A stretch of DNA of 64,000 nt from Streptomyces sp. NBC_01214 (GTDB taxonomy: Bacteria > Actinomycetota > Actinomycetes > Streptomycetales > Streptomycetaceae), in contig NZ_JAPEOS010000003.1 of the NCBI RefSeq assembly GCF_026340975.1, positions 806,001 to 870,000 of the forward strand. The letters run 5' to 3'. The notes below the pieces were generated by a model. The model was not told the origin of the DNA, made no database searches, and saw nothing but the letters and a program-made list of their open reading frames with translations. Numbering within the stretch: position 1 is the first letter of the stretch; the number at the start of each line of letters is the position of its first letter. Below are positions 47,501-56,274 of the stretch, in pieces. The position numbers were made by a program, and so were the translations under genes.

Positions 47501-49198
47501 GAAGGGGGAGTGCTCGGCTCCCAGCAGCCGTCGCCGCGCGTAGGCGGTGAGGTCGGCACGGGTCTCCGGCTCGTGGTCGAGCACGGCCGTTTCGTCCGGG
47601 GCGAGTGCCCGCAGGAGCGGGCCGGTACCGCTGCCGTCCACCGTGCCGTCGGCGGCCGCGGTGCCTTCGGCGACGTCGGTGTCGGCCGCCCCGGTGTCCG
47701 CCGCGGCGCCGCTGCCCGCCGCGGCGCCGGTGTCCGCCGCGGCGCCGGTGTCCGCCGCGGCGCCGGTGTCCGCCGCGGCGCCGGTGTCCGCCGCGGCGCC
47801 GCTGCCCGCCGCGCCGCCGGTGCCCGCCGCGGCGCCGCTGCCCGCCGCGCCGCCGGCTCGATGCGGCCGTGTGCCGACCAGGACCCGTACGCCGGTGAGA
47901 TCGGCGAGCGGGCGCAGCAGGTCGGCGGCGATGGCTACCGCCTCGGCCGGTTTGGCCTCGTCCAGCCCGTCGAGGACGACCGTCACCCGTCGGCCCAGTT
48001 CGCCGACCTGCCGCACGACTTGCGCCGCCGTCAGCCGGCCGTCATCGGGCACGGGCAGACCCAGGACATCGGCGACGGCGCGCAGGCAGTCGTCCAGGGT
48101 CTTGTTCCGGCAGGACAGGGCCAGATCCACCGAACCCAGCGGCGGGAGGGCGGAGTTGGGCGTGTCGTTGAGTCCGCCCTCGTCGTCGGCGATGGCACGC
48201 AGTGCGGGCACCGAGAGGGTGGCGATCCTGCCGAGCAGGGCGGACTTGCCCGTACCGGGCGATCCGGTGATCGCGAACAGCCCTCGATCGCTGTGCTCCA
48301 GCCAGCCGAAGACACGCCGCAGCAACCGTTCGCGGCCGCAGAAGTACCAGCCGGTCTCACCCACCTCGATCCCCCGGGCCGAGAGCACGAGGTGCTGGTC
48401 CACGTCCGCCGACCGCAGTCGGCGCAGCCGCTTGGTCTCCACGTCCTCGTCGGGGACGGATGCCGACGGGTGCAGGGGGTTGCGCAGGGCCGGGACGGGC
48501 GCGCCCAGGGCGCGGAAGGCGGTCGCGGCATCGTGGTCCGACAGGATCCGGGTGATCGCGTCGGCCAGTTCGTCGGAGCGGATGGTCTCGTCGTGTTCCG
48601 TCCAGCGCCGGTCTTCGGGACCGTGCCGCACGACGTGCTCCAACGTCTGCGCGAAGAGCCCGTCCTCGGCGCTGTCGTAGCCGCGGGTCGACGCGATCAC
48701 CGCGAACCGCCGTTCGGGTCCGGCGCTGCTGGTGCGGTCCAGTACCTCGCAGATCTCCGTGGCGATGCGGGACGCGGCCGTTCCGCCGGCACAGCAGTCG
48801 AGGAGGATCAGGACCTCCTCGAACTCCCGGTGCGCCAGGAAGCGGGCCAGCGCCTTCGCGGTGATCGCGCTGAGCCCGTCCAGTCGGGTACCGGGGGAAT
48901 CGGAGGCTATGAGGAAGTGCTCGCCCGCGTCGACCGAGCCGTGCCCCGTCCAGTACAGCACCAGCCGCGTGCCGGACCGGTCCCAAGCACGTAACCGCTG
49001 GGTGATGGTGGCGAAGTCGCCGCTGCTCGCGAGGTCAGGCAGCTCGTGGACGTACCCCAGCGAGCGGAACAGCCGGTAGAGCCGCTCCACGCTGGCCGGT
49101 ACGTGGCTCAGCCGCCGCCAGCTCGCATCCTGGTAGTCGCCGACGCCGATGAGGACGAAACTGTCGTCGTCGTTGCTGCCGCCGTCCGTCACGCGCAC
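44528..49198 (-). CDS. Caspase-like protease / STAND ATPase / WD40 protein
   Basis: This 1556-residue multidomain protein has three parts. A caspase-like (C14) domain occupies about 10-235, with [17 protein letters not shown], catalytic His86 in YWTGHGSVD and Cys136 in [20 protein letters not shown] ATPase domain follows about 280-830, with Walker A GSPGTGKS (312-319), Walker [12 protein letters not shown] and YHQALIDHF. The C-terminal ~700 residues are WD40 blades ([49 protein letters not shown]). A Gly/Ala/Asp repeat insert (47691-47852) interrupts the ATPase. GTG 49198 is preferred; ATG 49321 would add a Pro/His-rich leader and crowd the divergent lipase. Leu69 is TTA. The layout is that of a sensor-triggered protease switch. 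Confidence 0.92.
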   Translation of the reverse strand: MRVTDGGSNDDDSFVLIGVGDYQDASWRRLSHVPASVERLYRLFRSLGYVHELPDLASSGDFATITQRLRAWDRSGTRLVLYWTGHGSVDAGEHFLIASDSPGTRLDGLSAITAKALARFLAHREFEEVLILLDCCAGGTAASRIATEICEVLDRTSSAGPERRFAVIASTRGYDSAEDGLFAQTLEHVVRHGPEDRRWTEHDETIRSDELADAITRILSDHDAATAFRALGAPVPALRNPLHPSASVPDEDVETKRLRRLRSADVDQHLVLSARGIEVGETGWYFCGRERLLRRVFGWLEHSDRGLFAITGSPGTGKSALLGRIATLSVPALRAIADDEGGLNDTPNSALPPLGSVDLALSCRNKTLDDCLRAVADVLGLPVPDDGRLTAAQVVRQVGELGRRVTVVLDGLDEAKPAEAVAIAADLLRPLADLTGVRVLVGTRPHRAGGAAGSGAAAGTGGAAGSGAAADTGAAADTGAAADTGAAADTGAAAGSGAAADTGAADTDVAEGTAAADGTVDGSGTGPLLRALAPDETAVLDHEPETRADLTAYARRRLLGAEHSPFRGREERAAAWASRIADASGGIFLYARVATRAVLGALARSGGAEGRADVDRLLAGDLAAVLDVEFARVTDPDRLRDLLRPLAWAEGAGLPRRDLWPALADALSGRGEPHYTDEDIAWVLENAGFHVVESGESGQTVYRLYHQALIDHFRGTSPWDAHARITRALLATLPGRGPAAWQSAHPYLSRHLTAHALAAGMLPEVMRDLGFLVHADPTRTAAAVRTLPKRFTLPVARLYLRAAHRLVSLSPPDRLRILLMTAMFEECELVSWFRGHTRVDAVLEAASTAPDDFSIVLHGHSGPVLALEALDSGDGREVLASASGDGTVRVWDPDTGETRMVLTGPRTTVTALTTLTDKEGRRLLVAAAGRDLHVWDLDTGDAVAVLQGHSDTVLCLAAFDGVESPLLVSAGEDRSVRLWRTEDWSATVLRGHVGRVTAVAPVTLPDGHRYLLSAGADCTVRRWDVDGPDGPEAAGSLHGHTGTVYALAALGASGERTPNGETPYEGTFAVSGGDDGTVRVWDVGRLALRRVLPGKVGGVRALAPLTGGGGGDRTLLAVAGLASRITLVDPYTGSPQRVLTSRMSGLPEEGYRAAAGTQVVPVGWAALPSRGRGRHAFPAGSYALTSLRAGRGSGSGLLASAGWDGAVRLWTPGDSGSHTAQPDYDSRRARTIAAFRRTSAGRPWGLAVAGAAGGAWLTDARGDNLARLLPERHLVDHVAPQVLPDGRLVIALVEHREYRKHRVRVVDAETREEITTGGTAAALEQLRGPITSLRSASAPGWTAALVVNYEGGPPRTLLWLPGDRTHVASDPEGLPVMTAVPCVRPRAEALLASVTPGGLILLHGASGSFTQSVGRTSHPPVPGVPPVALSTPSGHWQLAVPVQDPDGAAGSRDAVELWDLQGGEGAGAGRALLHDGTPLTHLTRLARSDQDLVVGVGADRALRVWNPARPDREPLALPLPGAVSDLTTAAPDVVFVLVDEHWFALRLTGLGPVLSG
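47691..47852 (-). repeat. Nine 18-bp tandem repeats in the caspase-STAND gene
   Basis: Nine consecutive 18-base units alternate between CCGGTGTCCGCCGCGGCG and CCGCTGCCCGCCGCGGCG with small variations. On the coding strand they give six-residue units of the [12 protein letters not shown] type. The array lies between the ATPase strand [11 protein letters not shown] and [16 protein letters not shown]. Length changes in multiples of 18 would stay in frame, so the linker could vary between strains. Confidence 0.9.
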
Positions 49199-49351
49199 CG
49201 CCGCACTGTGCTGCTCCCCGTCGCCGTGCTGGTGATGCGTACCGATGCACCGACGCCCCGTGGCCACGGGCCGAGGGTGCGGCCGATGGGTAGCATGTGG
49301 TCTACCGTCAACCAGCGGCATCGTACGGCGGATCGGGCAACGGGGGTAATC

Positions 49352-50710
49352 GTGCCGGGAATTCCGGTCGCGGATCTGGTGGTGGTCCTACCCGGCATCA
49401 TGGGCAGCGTCCTGGCCCGGGACGGGCGTGAGGTCTGGAACCACACGCTCGCGGTGGCCGGAAGGCATGCGCTGGGCAGGCTGGGAGAGTTACGGAACCT
49501 GGCGCTGCCGAGCGACATCGGGGACGCCGACCCCGGGGATGGCGTCGAGGCCGTCGGCCTGATCAAGGGGTTGCACGTGTTGCCGGGGGTCTCCGCGATC
49601 GACGGATACGGCCCCCTCCTGGCCTTCCTGGACAAGCGGTTGGGCGTGTCCGAGCGGAACGGCAACCTCCTGCCCTTCCCGTACGACTGGCGGCTCTCGG
49701 TCCGGCTGAACGCGCGCCGGCTCGCCGCCCGGGTGGAGGCTGCCCTGGCGGCTTGGCGCCTCCGCACCGGTGACCCCGCCGCGCGGGCGGTGTTCGTGGC
49801 CCACTCGATGGGCGGCCTGGTGGCCCGCTACTACCTGGATGTGCTGGGCGGCAACCGTCATGCCCGACGCCTCGTCACCATCGGTACCCCCTACCGGGGT
49901 TCGGTGAACGCGCTCACCTCGCTGCACACGGGTGTGGCGCCGGGCCTGGGCCGCCTGTCCGCCCCGTTCACCGGGCTGGCCCGCTCCATGCCCTCGCTGC
50001 ACCAGCTCCTGCCGACCTGGCGGTGCCTGGTCGACCCGGAGGGCCGACGCGTCCCCCTGGGCGGGTCGGTCCGCGTGCCCGGCGTGAACGAGGCACTGGC
50101 CGCCGACGCACTGCACCTGCACGAGGAGCTGGACCGCGTCGCTGCCGGCGGCTACGACCTGCACGTGTTCGGCGGCTACCGCCAGCCCACCTTGCAGTCG
50201 GCGCGGGTCGACGCCGTCGCCCTCGCCGGCCTGCGGGACGTCGACGGCACCGACCACCTCGGTGACGGCACGGTCCCTCGCTTCTCCTGTTTCCCCGCCC
50301 AGTCCACGGACGACTCCACCGTGCGCTTCTTCGCCCAGAAACACGGGGCCCTGCAGAACGAACGGGCGCTCCTCAATCAGCTGGAGGCGCTGCTCACCTC
50401 GCGCGACCCCCGTGAGTTCCTGGACGGGGCCCAGGAGTTGACCGTCGACGTGCCCGAGATCGCCGAGGGGTCGGAGTGTCCCGTGGGCGTGACGGCTGCC
50501 GAGGACCGGCTGCTGCTGTCCGCCACCGTCGAGGACGTCGAGACGGGCCGCTCCTACGGCCCCAAGACCCTGCGCAACCACGGGAGCGGACGCTACGGGA
50601 CGCGTCTGGTCCTACCCGGCCCGGGAACGTGGCGGGTGACCGTGGGCGACCCCGTCAATGCCGGCCGGGTGCACGCGGTGAGCAGCATCGTGCTGGTGGG
50701 ACCGCAGTAG
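49352..50710 (+). CDS. LCAT-type lipase/acyltransferase
   Basis: This 452-residue alpha/beta hydrolase belongs to the lecithin:cholesterol acyltransferase-like group. PGIMGS (14-19) is the oxyanion/lid start, followed by LPFPYDWRLSV, the nucleophile in AHSMGG (Ser152), and TPYRGSVNAL. Asp305 in GDGTVPRFSCFP and His331 in AQKHGALQNE complete the triad. A C-terminal beta-sandwich (about 365-452) follows. GTG 49352 follows GGGGGT; no signal peptide is evident, so it probably acts inside on the membrane. Leu47 is TTA (49490-49492). It is divergent from the caspase-STAND gene across ~153 bases, which suggests joint control and a lipid-attacking effector role. Confidence 0.9.
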   Translation: MPGIPVADLVVVLPGIMGSVLARDGREVWNHTLAVAGRHALGRLGELRNLALPSDIGDADPGDGVEAVGLIKGLHVLPGVSAIDGYGPLLAFLDKRLGVSERNGNLLPFPYDWRLSVRLNARRLAARVEAALAAWRLRTGDPAARAVFVAHSMGGLVARYYLDVLGGNRHARRLVTIGTPYRGSVNALTSLHTGVAPGLGRLSAPFTGLARSMPSLHQLLPTWRCLVDPEGRRVPLGGSVRVPGVNEALAADALHLHEELDRVAAGGYDLHVFGGYRQPTLQSARVDAVALAGLRDVDGTDHLGDGTVPRFSCFPAQSTDDSTVRFFAQKHGALQNERALLNQLEALLTSRDPREFLDGAQELTVDVPEIAEGSECPVGVTAAEDRLLLSATVEDVETGRSYGPKTLRNHGSGRYGTRLVLPGPGTWRVTVGDPVNAGRVHAVSSIVLVGPQ

Positions 50711-51234
50711 GAGGGCGTACGGGCCGTCGCGACCGGTGGGGCCGGGCCGTCAAGGCGGGCCACGGGCCACCTGCTGGGGCTCCCGCGAACGGGGCGTCTG
50801 GGGGCAAGGAACAATGCAGGGCATGGAAGATGCGTTCACACTCCTTCGGCAGGCCGTCGATCTGCTGCCCGAGGACGCCGTCGCAGAGAACGGCCGGACG
50901 GTCGGGGACGTTCGCGAGGACGTCAGGCGCCAAGAGTGGGAGATGGTGCTCGGCGTTCTCGAAGAGATCGGGGACGTCCATCCCGTGTCCGTGGACTTCT
51001 GGGAGCTCCTCGCCGAAGCCGCTCGGCAGATGATGCTCGACCGCAGTCACCGTTGGTGTCAGTGGCGGGGCTGGGAAGTCCAGCACGGCACTGTCCGGGC
51101 CACCTTGAGTTTGATGGATCCGCAGGAGGGCGGACGTCGCACCGCATTTTCCGGGGACGGGCGGCTCAGGCCGATGTGGGACATCGGCAATCGCACCACG
51201 GACGGAGAACGAGAGCTCAACATCGCAAGGCTAT

Positions 51235-52133
51235 GAGCTCGTAACACGATCATGAGGTGGGCTTGTTGAGGCGTCGCCAACAGATGAGGCTGCAAGCGAG
51301 GGAGACAAACGCGTCGTGGAGCTCGGTGCGCCGTTCCCACCGGACGGCGAGTCGTTTGAACTGGTGGAGCAGGGCGAAGGTCTGTTCCACGACGTAGCGG
51401 AGCTTGCCCATGCCCTTGATGTTCGGGGATCCCTTGCGGGAGATGACGGGCAGGATCCGGCGTTTACGCAGCTCATCACGGTTGGCGTTGGAGTCGTAGC
51501 CCTTGTCCCCGAGCAGAGCATCGGGACGTCGGCGGGGCCGGCCGGGGCGGCCCGCCACCGGTGGGATGCCGTCGACCAGGGCGAGAGTCTGGGTGACGTC
51601 ATTGACGTTCGCCGCAGTCGTGATGACTTTGAGCGGAGTGCCGCGTCCGTCGCAGATCAGGTGGTGTTTGCTGCCTGTCTTCCGCCGGTCGACCGGCGAC
51701 GGACCGGTGTCGGCTCCCCCTTTTTCGCACGGATGTGGGAGCCGTCCACGCAGGCCCTGGACCAGTCGAGCCGGCCGGCCGCATTCAACTCGGCGAGCAG
51801 GATCCGATGCAGCTGGTCGAAGACCCCGGCCTGCTGCCACCGCTCCAGGCGCCGCCAGCAGGTCTGCCCGGACCCGAATCCCAGCTCAGGTGGTAGGAGT
51901 TGCCAGGCGATGTCGTTGCAGAGCACGTACAGGATGCCTTGCAGACACAACCGGTCAGCTACCGGCCGCGGCCCTGGTGACCTCGTCGGCCAGGGCGGCA
52001 GCAGCGGCTCGATCAGTGCCCACAAGTCGTCGTCCACGATCCACGGCCGAGTACTCACACCACCACGAACGGCTGAATCGTCACACCGGTCACGGCTGAC
52101 CAGGACATCTCATCAAGATCGTGTTACGAGCTC
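51235..52133 (-). mobile_element. IS5-type insertion sequence, about 0.9 kb
   Basis: The element is bounded by perfect 17-base inverted repeats GAGCTCGTAACACGATC (51235-51251) and its complement (52117-52133). It is flanked by TAT direct repeats (51232-51234, 52134-52136). It carries one transposase spread over two frames on the minus strand. The clean ends and intact flanking gene reading frame indicate a fairly recent insertion. Confidence 0.92.
51250..52058 (-). CDS. IS5-family transposase made by programmed frameshift
   Basis: Frame 1 (from GTG 52058) reads MSTRPWIVDDDLWALIEPLL, DUF4096-type binding domain, up to CVDGSHIRAKKGEPT. Frame 2 continues from the same point through HHLICDGRGTPLKVITTAA and LLGDKGYDSNANRDELRKR to SLICWRRLNKPTS. 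The overlap holds A5G5 on the coding strand (complement at 51716-51725), a slippery run that would shift ribosomes. DDE aspartates lie in VDGSH and GDKGYD. This two-frame layout is usual for IS427-group elements. Confidence 0.88.
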
Positions 52134-52482
52134 TATGGGTGGAGTACGAGCAGCAGCTCGGCCCCGGGGAGACAGCCGACGTTCGCCTGGCTCCCCTGCG
52201 GCCCGAGCAGTGGCGCCATCTGAAGCCCGGTGACGTGATCTTCATGCACGAAGCCCGACCCGTCGCCGGCATCGCCGAGATCACCGAAGTCCTGCCGCCC
52301 CGCGCATGAGGCCAATAGGGCCAGATGCGTGACAGGCCGCGTTGAACGTGCATTTCAGGACTCGGTGGAAACGGACTGACGTCCAGGCGGGAGCAACGGG
52401 ATGTTTTGCCCGAAGTTCTAGATGACTGCGATGCCCGATATTGCACTCACGTCTCCTCAGCTGTGACGTCTACTGTGAGCCG

Positions 52483-53298
52483 ATGAGTGAGGAATTGAAT
52501 CCGCAGGTGTTCTCGAACCGCTGGGCTGACGCCGTCGGGCCCAGCGGCCAGGGTTCACCTCGCGATTTCTGCGGGTGCATCGAACACGGCACCGGGACGC
52601 AGCTACCGACCGTTTTCCATCCGGAACGTCAGGACACCACCGCACCAGGATGGATCCGCCTCCTCGAGCTGGTGGAGGAGGCGGCAGCCGACGGACGGGA
52701 AGTCTTCAAGCCGCTGGTGGAGCTCACGGCGGAACAGCGGCGCCAGGTCATCACGCTCCCGCCGACCATCTCCAAACTCACCTCGGTGAAACACCTCGTG
52801 CTGTACGGCAGCAACCTGGTGCGCATCCCGCCTGAGATCGGCGCGATGAAGAGCCTTGAGGAGTTCACCCCGTACACCTCCCACCGTTTGCACTGGTTCC
52901 CTTACGAGATCACCCGGTGCCTCGACCTGCGGCGCAGCACGGTGAGCACCCGTGCCGTCTACGGCAATTTCAAGCGACGGCCCCCGTTCCCGGCGCTGTC
53001 GGCCGCGGCGGCGACCGGGCTCCAAGGGGTTGACCTCGAAGACCTCGACCCTGGCGTATGGGGTGCCGCAGCGATCCGCACGTGCAGCGTCTGCGACCAG
53101 CACATCCAGGGCGTGAACCTCCGCCAGGTCTGGATCTCCCTATGGACGTCGGGCGCTGACGTCCTGCCCTTGCTGGTCAACGCCTGTTCGACGGCTTGCA
53201 TCGACGCGCTGCCCATGTCGGCCGAAGGCTACGTCCAGATGCCGCACACCGGCGGGCCAAGCGTGAGCCAGCCGTCAGCTGGCCGACGTCCTCACTAA
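52483..53298 (+). CDS. Leucine-rich-repeat-like protein with Cys-rich tail
   Basis: This 271-residue protein starts at ATG 52483 (MSEELNPQVFSNRWADAVGP). A short LRR-like segment lies about 95-140 (ITLPPTISKLTSVKHLVLYG then IPPEIGAMKSLEEF). The C-terminal part has TCSVCDQHIQG and NACSTACIDALP, two Cys pairs that may hold zinc. The ribosome site is weak. Similar LRR proteins in Streptomyces are annotated as hypothetical. It may be an immunity or surface-recognition protein; no partner toxin is visible. Confidence 0.7.
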   Translation: MSEELNPQVFSNRWADAVGPSGQGSPRDFCGCIEHGTGTQLPTVFHPERQDTTAPGWIRLLELVEEAAADGREVFKPLVELTAEQRRQVITLPPTISKLTSVKHLVLYGSNLVRIPPEIGAMKSLEEFTPYTSHRLHWFPYEITRCLDLRRSTVSTRAVYGNFKRRPPFPALSAAAATGLQGVDLEDLDPGVWGAAAIRTCSVCDQHIQGVNLRQVWISLWTSGADVLPLLVNACSTACIDALPMSAEGYVQMPHTGGPSVSQPSAGRRPH

Positions 53299-53328
53299 CG
53301 CGGAGCGGCTCCCGAAGAAGCACGTAGT

Positions 53329-55494
53329 TCAGAGAACAGACGCCAGCGCGGCGCGCAGCTGTTCGTCCTCGCGGATCATCGCGTGGTCGGACCCGGAGAC
53401 GACCAAGCGGCGGTCCCCGGTGGCGAGCGCGGCCAGCCGGTCGTGCTGCTCCGGCGTCAGGGCGGCGGCGCCGAGCGCCAGCAGGGCGTCGCAGGCGCCC
53501 TTGAGGTCGGCGCGGGTCTCGGCCGAGCGCAGCGCCGCCTCGGCGAGCCGGGTGCGGTCGAGGTCCGCGGGATCGGCGACGGCGAGCAGCCCGAGGACGG
53601 CCGACGGTGCTTGGGCCGGGTCGTCGAGGAGAGCTTGGAGCCGGGCGGTCAGCGGGCGCCCGGCCGGGCCGAGCACGGCGATCTCGCGAGCGGCGCGGGC
53701 GGCCGTCCAGTGGAACCACTGCCGGCCCTCGCTCCTGTCGAACACCGAGGCCAGCACCGGGACGACCTCGGCCGCCTCACCGGCGATCCGCCACAGGGCG
53801 AGCGCCAGGGCGAGGTCCGTGTCCACCTCCGGCGTGGTGTCGCGGTCGGTGGTGCGGCCGAGTGCCGTCCGCAGGGCCGGGGTGAGGTGGGCGGCCGCCG
53901 GGCCGAGGTCGGCCAAGGCGCGGGCGCCCTCGACGCCACCGCGCGCACCGGCGGCGAGCGCCGCCTCGGCGGCGGCGAACAGCGGCCCGGTCTCGCCGGT
54001 CAGCTCGTGCAGTGCCTGCGCCACGAACAGCTTCCGGGCGCCGGCCCGCAGGGCGGTGGCGGCCAGCTCGCGCTGCTCCGGCCCGGTGCCGGCGGCGACG
54101 GCGGCGATTGCGGTGGCGGCGTACGGGAAGCGGGGCAGGACGGCGCACAGTTCGGGCAGCGCCTCGACGGCCTGCGGGCCCCATTGCCGCAGCAGGTGGA
54201 CCAGCCCGGCGCTGTCGTTGTGGTCCTCGGTCGTCGAGCAACCGCAGTCCCCGCACCCCTCGGGACGCTCCAGCGCCTTGGCGGCCAGGCGAGCGCGGAC
54301 CGCGGCGAACAGTTCCGGGTCGAACGGGAAGGGGGCATCGGCCGCGGCGTGGGACCCGGGGGCGCACTGCATGGCGCGCGGGCGCCGGTCGAGGGACCGG
54401 GCCAGCAGCGGGGCGGCGGCCCGCGGCGCCACCAGGACGAGTGCGGCGAGGGCCTGGTCGGCCGCCTCGTCGTCCGGCTGCGCGGCGAGTTCGGCGAGGA
54501 CCGGAGCGGCCTCGGCGGCGGCCGGGCCGATCTTGCCCAGCAGCTGGGCGGCCGCCCAGTCGGCGGCGAGCGGGGCGATCGCGGGGACCAGTCGCTGCGG
54601 GGCGCTGCGGGACAGGGTGCAGGCGCGGTCGGCCGCCCAGAGAGCCTCGGCCCGCACTTCGGGGCGCTCGTCACGCAGTGCGGCGTCGAGCAGCGCGAGG
54701 GCACTCTCGCGGTCGGCGTCGGTGTTCCGCCCCAGCAGGATCCCGACGATGGTGCGCAGCGGCTCCCGGTGCTCGTCCGCGTAGCCGGACCCGGCCGTCT
54801 CGCGCGCGGGCAACAGCCCGAGGACGGCGTCGCGGTGCGCGGCGAGCCACGGCTCCCCGGCGTCCAACGCGGCGAACACGGCGGCCAGGCGCAGCGGCGC
54901 GGGCGTGTCCGGGCCGAGCAGGGCGCGGGCCTCGGCGACGGCGCCCGCGGGGTCCAACCGGCGGTACGCGGTGAGGAGTTCGGCCCGGACGGCGGGCTCG
55001 GTCTCGGTGGCCAGGCGGGACCGGACGGCGGGCAGGGCGGTGCAGGTGTCCCGGGTGTGGCCGACCGTCCAGCCGGCCACCTGCCGGACGGCGGGGTCCT
55101 CATCGGCCAGCAGCGATATGAGCAGCGGCAGCTGGGCGGTTACGGCGGCCCGGACGGCGCCCGGCTCGACGTCGTACTCGTCCTCGCTCTCGGCGAGGCA
55201 GCCGAGCAGCCGGAGCGCGTCTGCGACCTGCCGGCCGGAGGCGGCGATTCGGGCGAGGTACGGGGCGGCGTCGACGCTGGCCGCGTACACGGTGCCCTGG
55301 TGCACGATCGAGCCGTACAGCTCGTGCAGTGCCTCCTCGGCGTCCTCACCGCCCTCGGCGAAGGTGCGCAACAACCCGGGCAGGTCCTCGGCGGGGCCGT
55401 AGGCGTGGTGGACGGTGGCCCAGGGGTGGGCGTCGAGCCCGGCGAGGGCGGTGGGGAGCTCCATGGCCGTGATCTTCGCAGGGACCTCCGACAT
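53329..55494 (-). CDS. HEAT-repeat protein
   Basis: This 721-residue soluble protein consists almost entirely of alpha-helical HEAT-like repeats, e.g. LISLLADEDPAVRQVAGWTV, ALLDAALRDERPEVRAEALW and PLTARLQALLDDPAQAPSAV. A Cys cluster (GCGDCGCSTTEDHND) interrupts the middle near residue 410 and could bind metal. It starts at ATG 55494 or at ATG 55464; neither has a strong site. HEAT arrays act as protein scaffolds. No partner is identifiable from the neighbours. Confidence 0.85.
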   Translation of the reverse strand: MSEVPAKITAMELPTALAGLDAHPWATVHHAYGPAEDLPGLLRTFAEGGEDAEEALHELYGSIVHQGTVYAASVDAAPYLARIAASGRQVADALRLLGCLAESEDEYDVEPGAVRAAVTAQLPLLISLLADEDPAVRQVAGWTVGHTRDTCTALPAVRSRLATETEPAVRAELLTAYRRLDPAGAVAEARALLGPDTPAPLRLAAVFAALDAGEPWLAAHRDAVLGLLPARETAGSGYADEHREPLRTIVGILLGRNTDADRESALALLDAALRDERPEVRAEALWAADRACTLSRSAPQRLVPAIAPLAADWAAAQLLGKIGPAAAEAAPVLAELAAQPDDEAADQALAALVLVAPRAAAPLLARSLDRRPRAMQCAPGSHAAADAPFPFDPELFAAVRARLAAKALERPEGCGDCGCSTTEDHNDSAGLVHLLRQWGPQAVEALPELCAVLPRFPYAATAIAAVAAGTGPEQRELAATALRAGARKLFVAQALHELTGETGPLFAAAEAALAAGARGGVEGARALADLGPAAAHLTPALRTALGRTTDRDTTPEVDTDLALALALWRIAGEAAEVVPVLASVFDRSEGRQWFHWTAARAAREIAVLGPAGRPLTARLQALLDDPAQAPSAVLGLLAVADPADLDRTRLAEAALRSAETRADLKGACDALLALGAAALTPEQHDRLAALATGDRRLVVSGSDHAMIREDEQLRAALASVL

Positions 55495-55972
55495 CCGCTC
55501 AGAACAGGTGCCGCAGACAGGCCGACAGGCCCCGGGCCGTTCGAGGAAGCGGCGCCAGTGGTCGACGGGTTCGACGTCCTGCCAGGGGGTACTGGGCTAC
55601 GTCTCCCGAGCACGCGCCCGGCCCCGCAGCGGGCTGATGCCGACGGCCGCTTCGGCCACGGCCTGATGTTCGGTATGGCCGACCACATGGTCCGCGCGAG
55701 GTTGTGCCTCGTGGAGGAGACCAGGCCGGGCGACACGGTCCTCGACGGCGCGGTCTTCGGCCCGCAGCCCGTGTTCGAGGACACCGCGTTGCAGGTCCTC
55801 GCGCGTGCGGCAGCGTCGGCTCCGCATCCGGCGTGGCTCACGCGCCGGCCGCCGCTCACGGCATCGGCGATGAGCTCACGGCGGAGGCGACCTGAGAACA
55901 GGGGTGGGGGAGGGGCCTCGTGCTGGCTTCGCTGCCGTGGCTGGTGCGAGAAGCGTGTCCGGATCATTTCCG
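55495..55972. other. Gap with an unidentified coding-like remnant
   Basis: On the plus strand, about 55654-55850 reads GHGLMFGMADHMVRARLCLV and VLDGAVFGPQPVFEDTALQV with coding-like third positions. It has no proper start or end and I recognise no family. The rest of the gap shows nothing. It is likely debris upstream of the aspS leader. Confidence 0.4.
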
Positions 55973-56002
55973 TTGTGCCGAACCTGACCGTGTACCTATC
56001 CT
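55973..56002 (+). promoter_or_regulatory. Putative promoter of the T-box/aspS transcript
   Basis: TTGTGC (55973-55978) and TATCCT (55997-56002) are separated by 18 bases, a fair vegetative-type promoter. A start near 56008-56010 would place the T-box stem I at the very 5' end of the RNA, as expected. Confidence 0.5.
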
Positions 56003-56016
56003 CATCTCAACGCGTC

Positions 56017-56269
56017 GACGGAGACGAGTAGCCAGGGATCACGCGAGCAGAGAGAGCCGCCGGTAGCTGTGAAGGCGGACTCGTGCCCCATGGTGAAGAC
56101 CCTCCCGAGCGCGGGGAGGAAAGGCCCCCGGGCCCAATGCCCCGCCGGTTCGCCCCCGTCATCGGGCTGAACGAGGCCGCCGCTTTCTGGCGGTGGCAAA
56201 GGCGTGGTGGCACCGCGAGTACCCTTCTCGCCCACGCTTCCAAGGGATCATGACGACGCCCCTGGAGGG
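56017..56269 (+). promoter_or_regulatory. T-box leader controlling aspartyl-tRNA synthetase
   Basis: The leader has the T-box landmarks in order: a GACGAGTA stem I start (about 56023-56030), the AGAGAGCC bulge (about 56051-56058) and the stem I return strand ending GGACTCGTG. In that strand GAC (56078-56080), an Asp codon, sits directly before TCGT. The antiterminator is exact: GCGTGG (56202-56207) pairs with CCACGC (56232-56237), GCGAG (56215-56219) pairs with CTCGC (56227-56231), and the seven-base bulge between is TGGCACC (56208-56214). The variable base is C, which pairs with the G discriminator of tRNA-Asp or tRNA-Asn. No terminator run precedes the start, so it probably acts on translation by masking GGAGGG (56264-56269). 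Confidence 0.85.
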
Positions 56270-56274
56270 CTGAG

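Larger units (their letters stand above)
50814..52309 (+). pseudogene. Gene for a ~197-residue soluble protein, split by an IS element
   Basis: The 5' part (50814-51236) reads MQGMEDAFTLLRQAVDLLPE and ends GERELNIARL at the IS junction. The 3' part (52137-52309) resumes WVEYEQQLGPGETADVRLAP, ending ITEVLPPRA. Removing 51235-52133 and one copy of the TAT target duplication restores one uninterrupted frame across ...AGG CTA TGG GTG GAG. The C-terminal part (LRPEQWRHLKPGDVIFMHE) is a common Streptomyces domain with a barrel look, often seen in possible immunity proteins. The insertion truncates the protein after residue 140. Start could also be ATG 50823. Confidence 0.85.

Noticed and set aside
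47605-47898. Frame of repeated Pro-Arg-Arg-Cys units
   Set aside because: Artefact of the 18-bp minisatellite read on the wrong strand.
53383-56031. 882-codon plus-strand frame opposite the HEAT-repeat gene
   Set aside because: Gly/Gln/Arg-rich shadow; runs through the gap without a start site.
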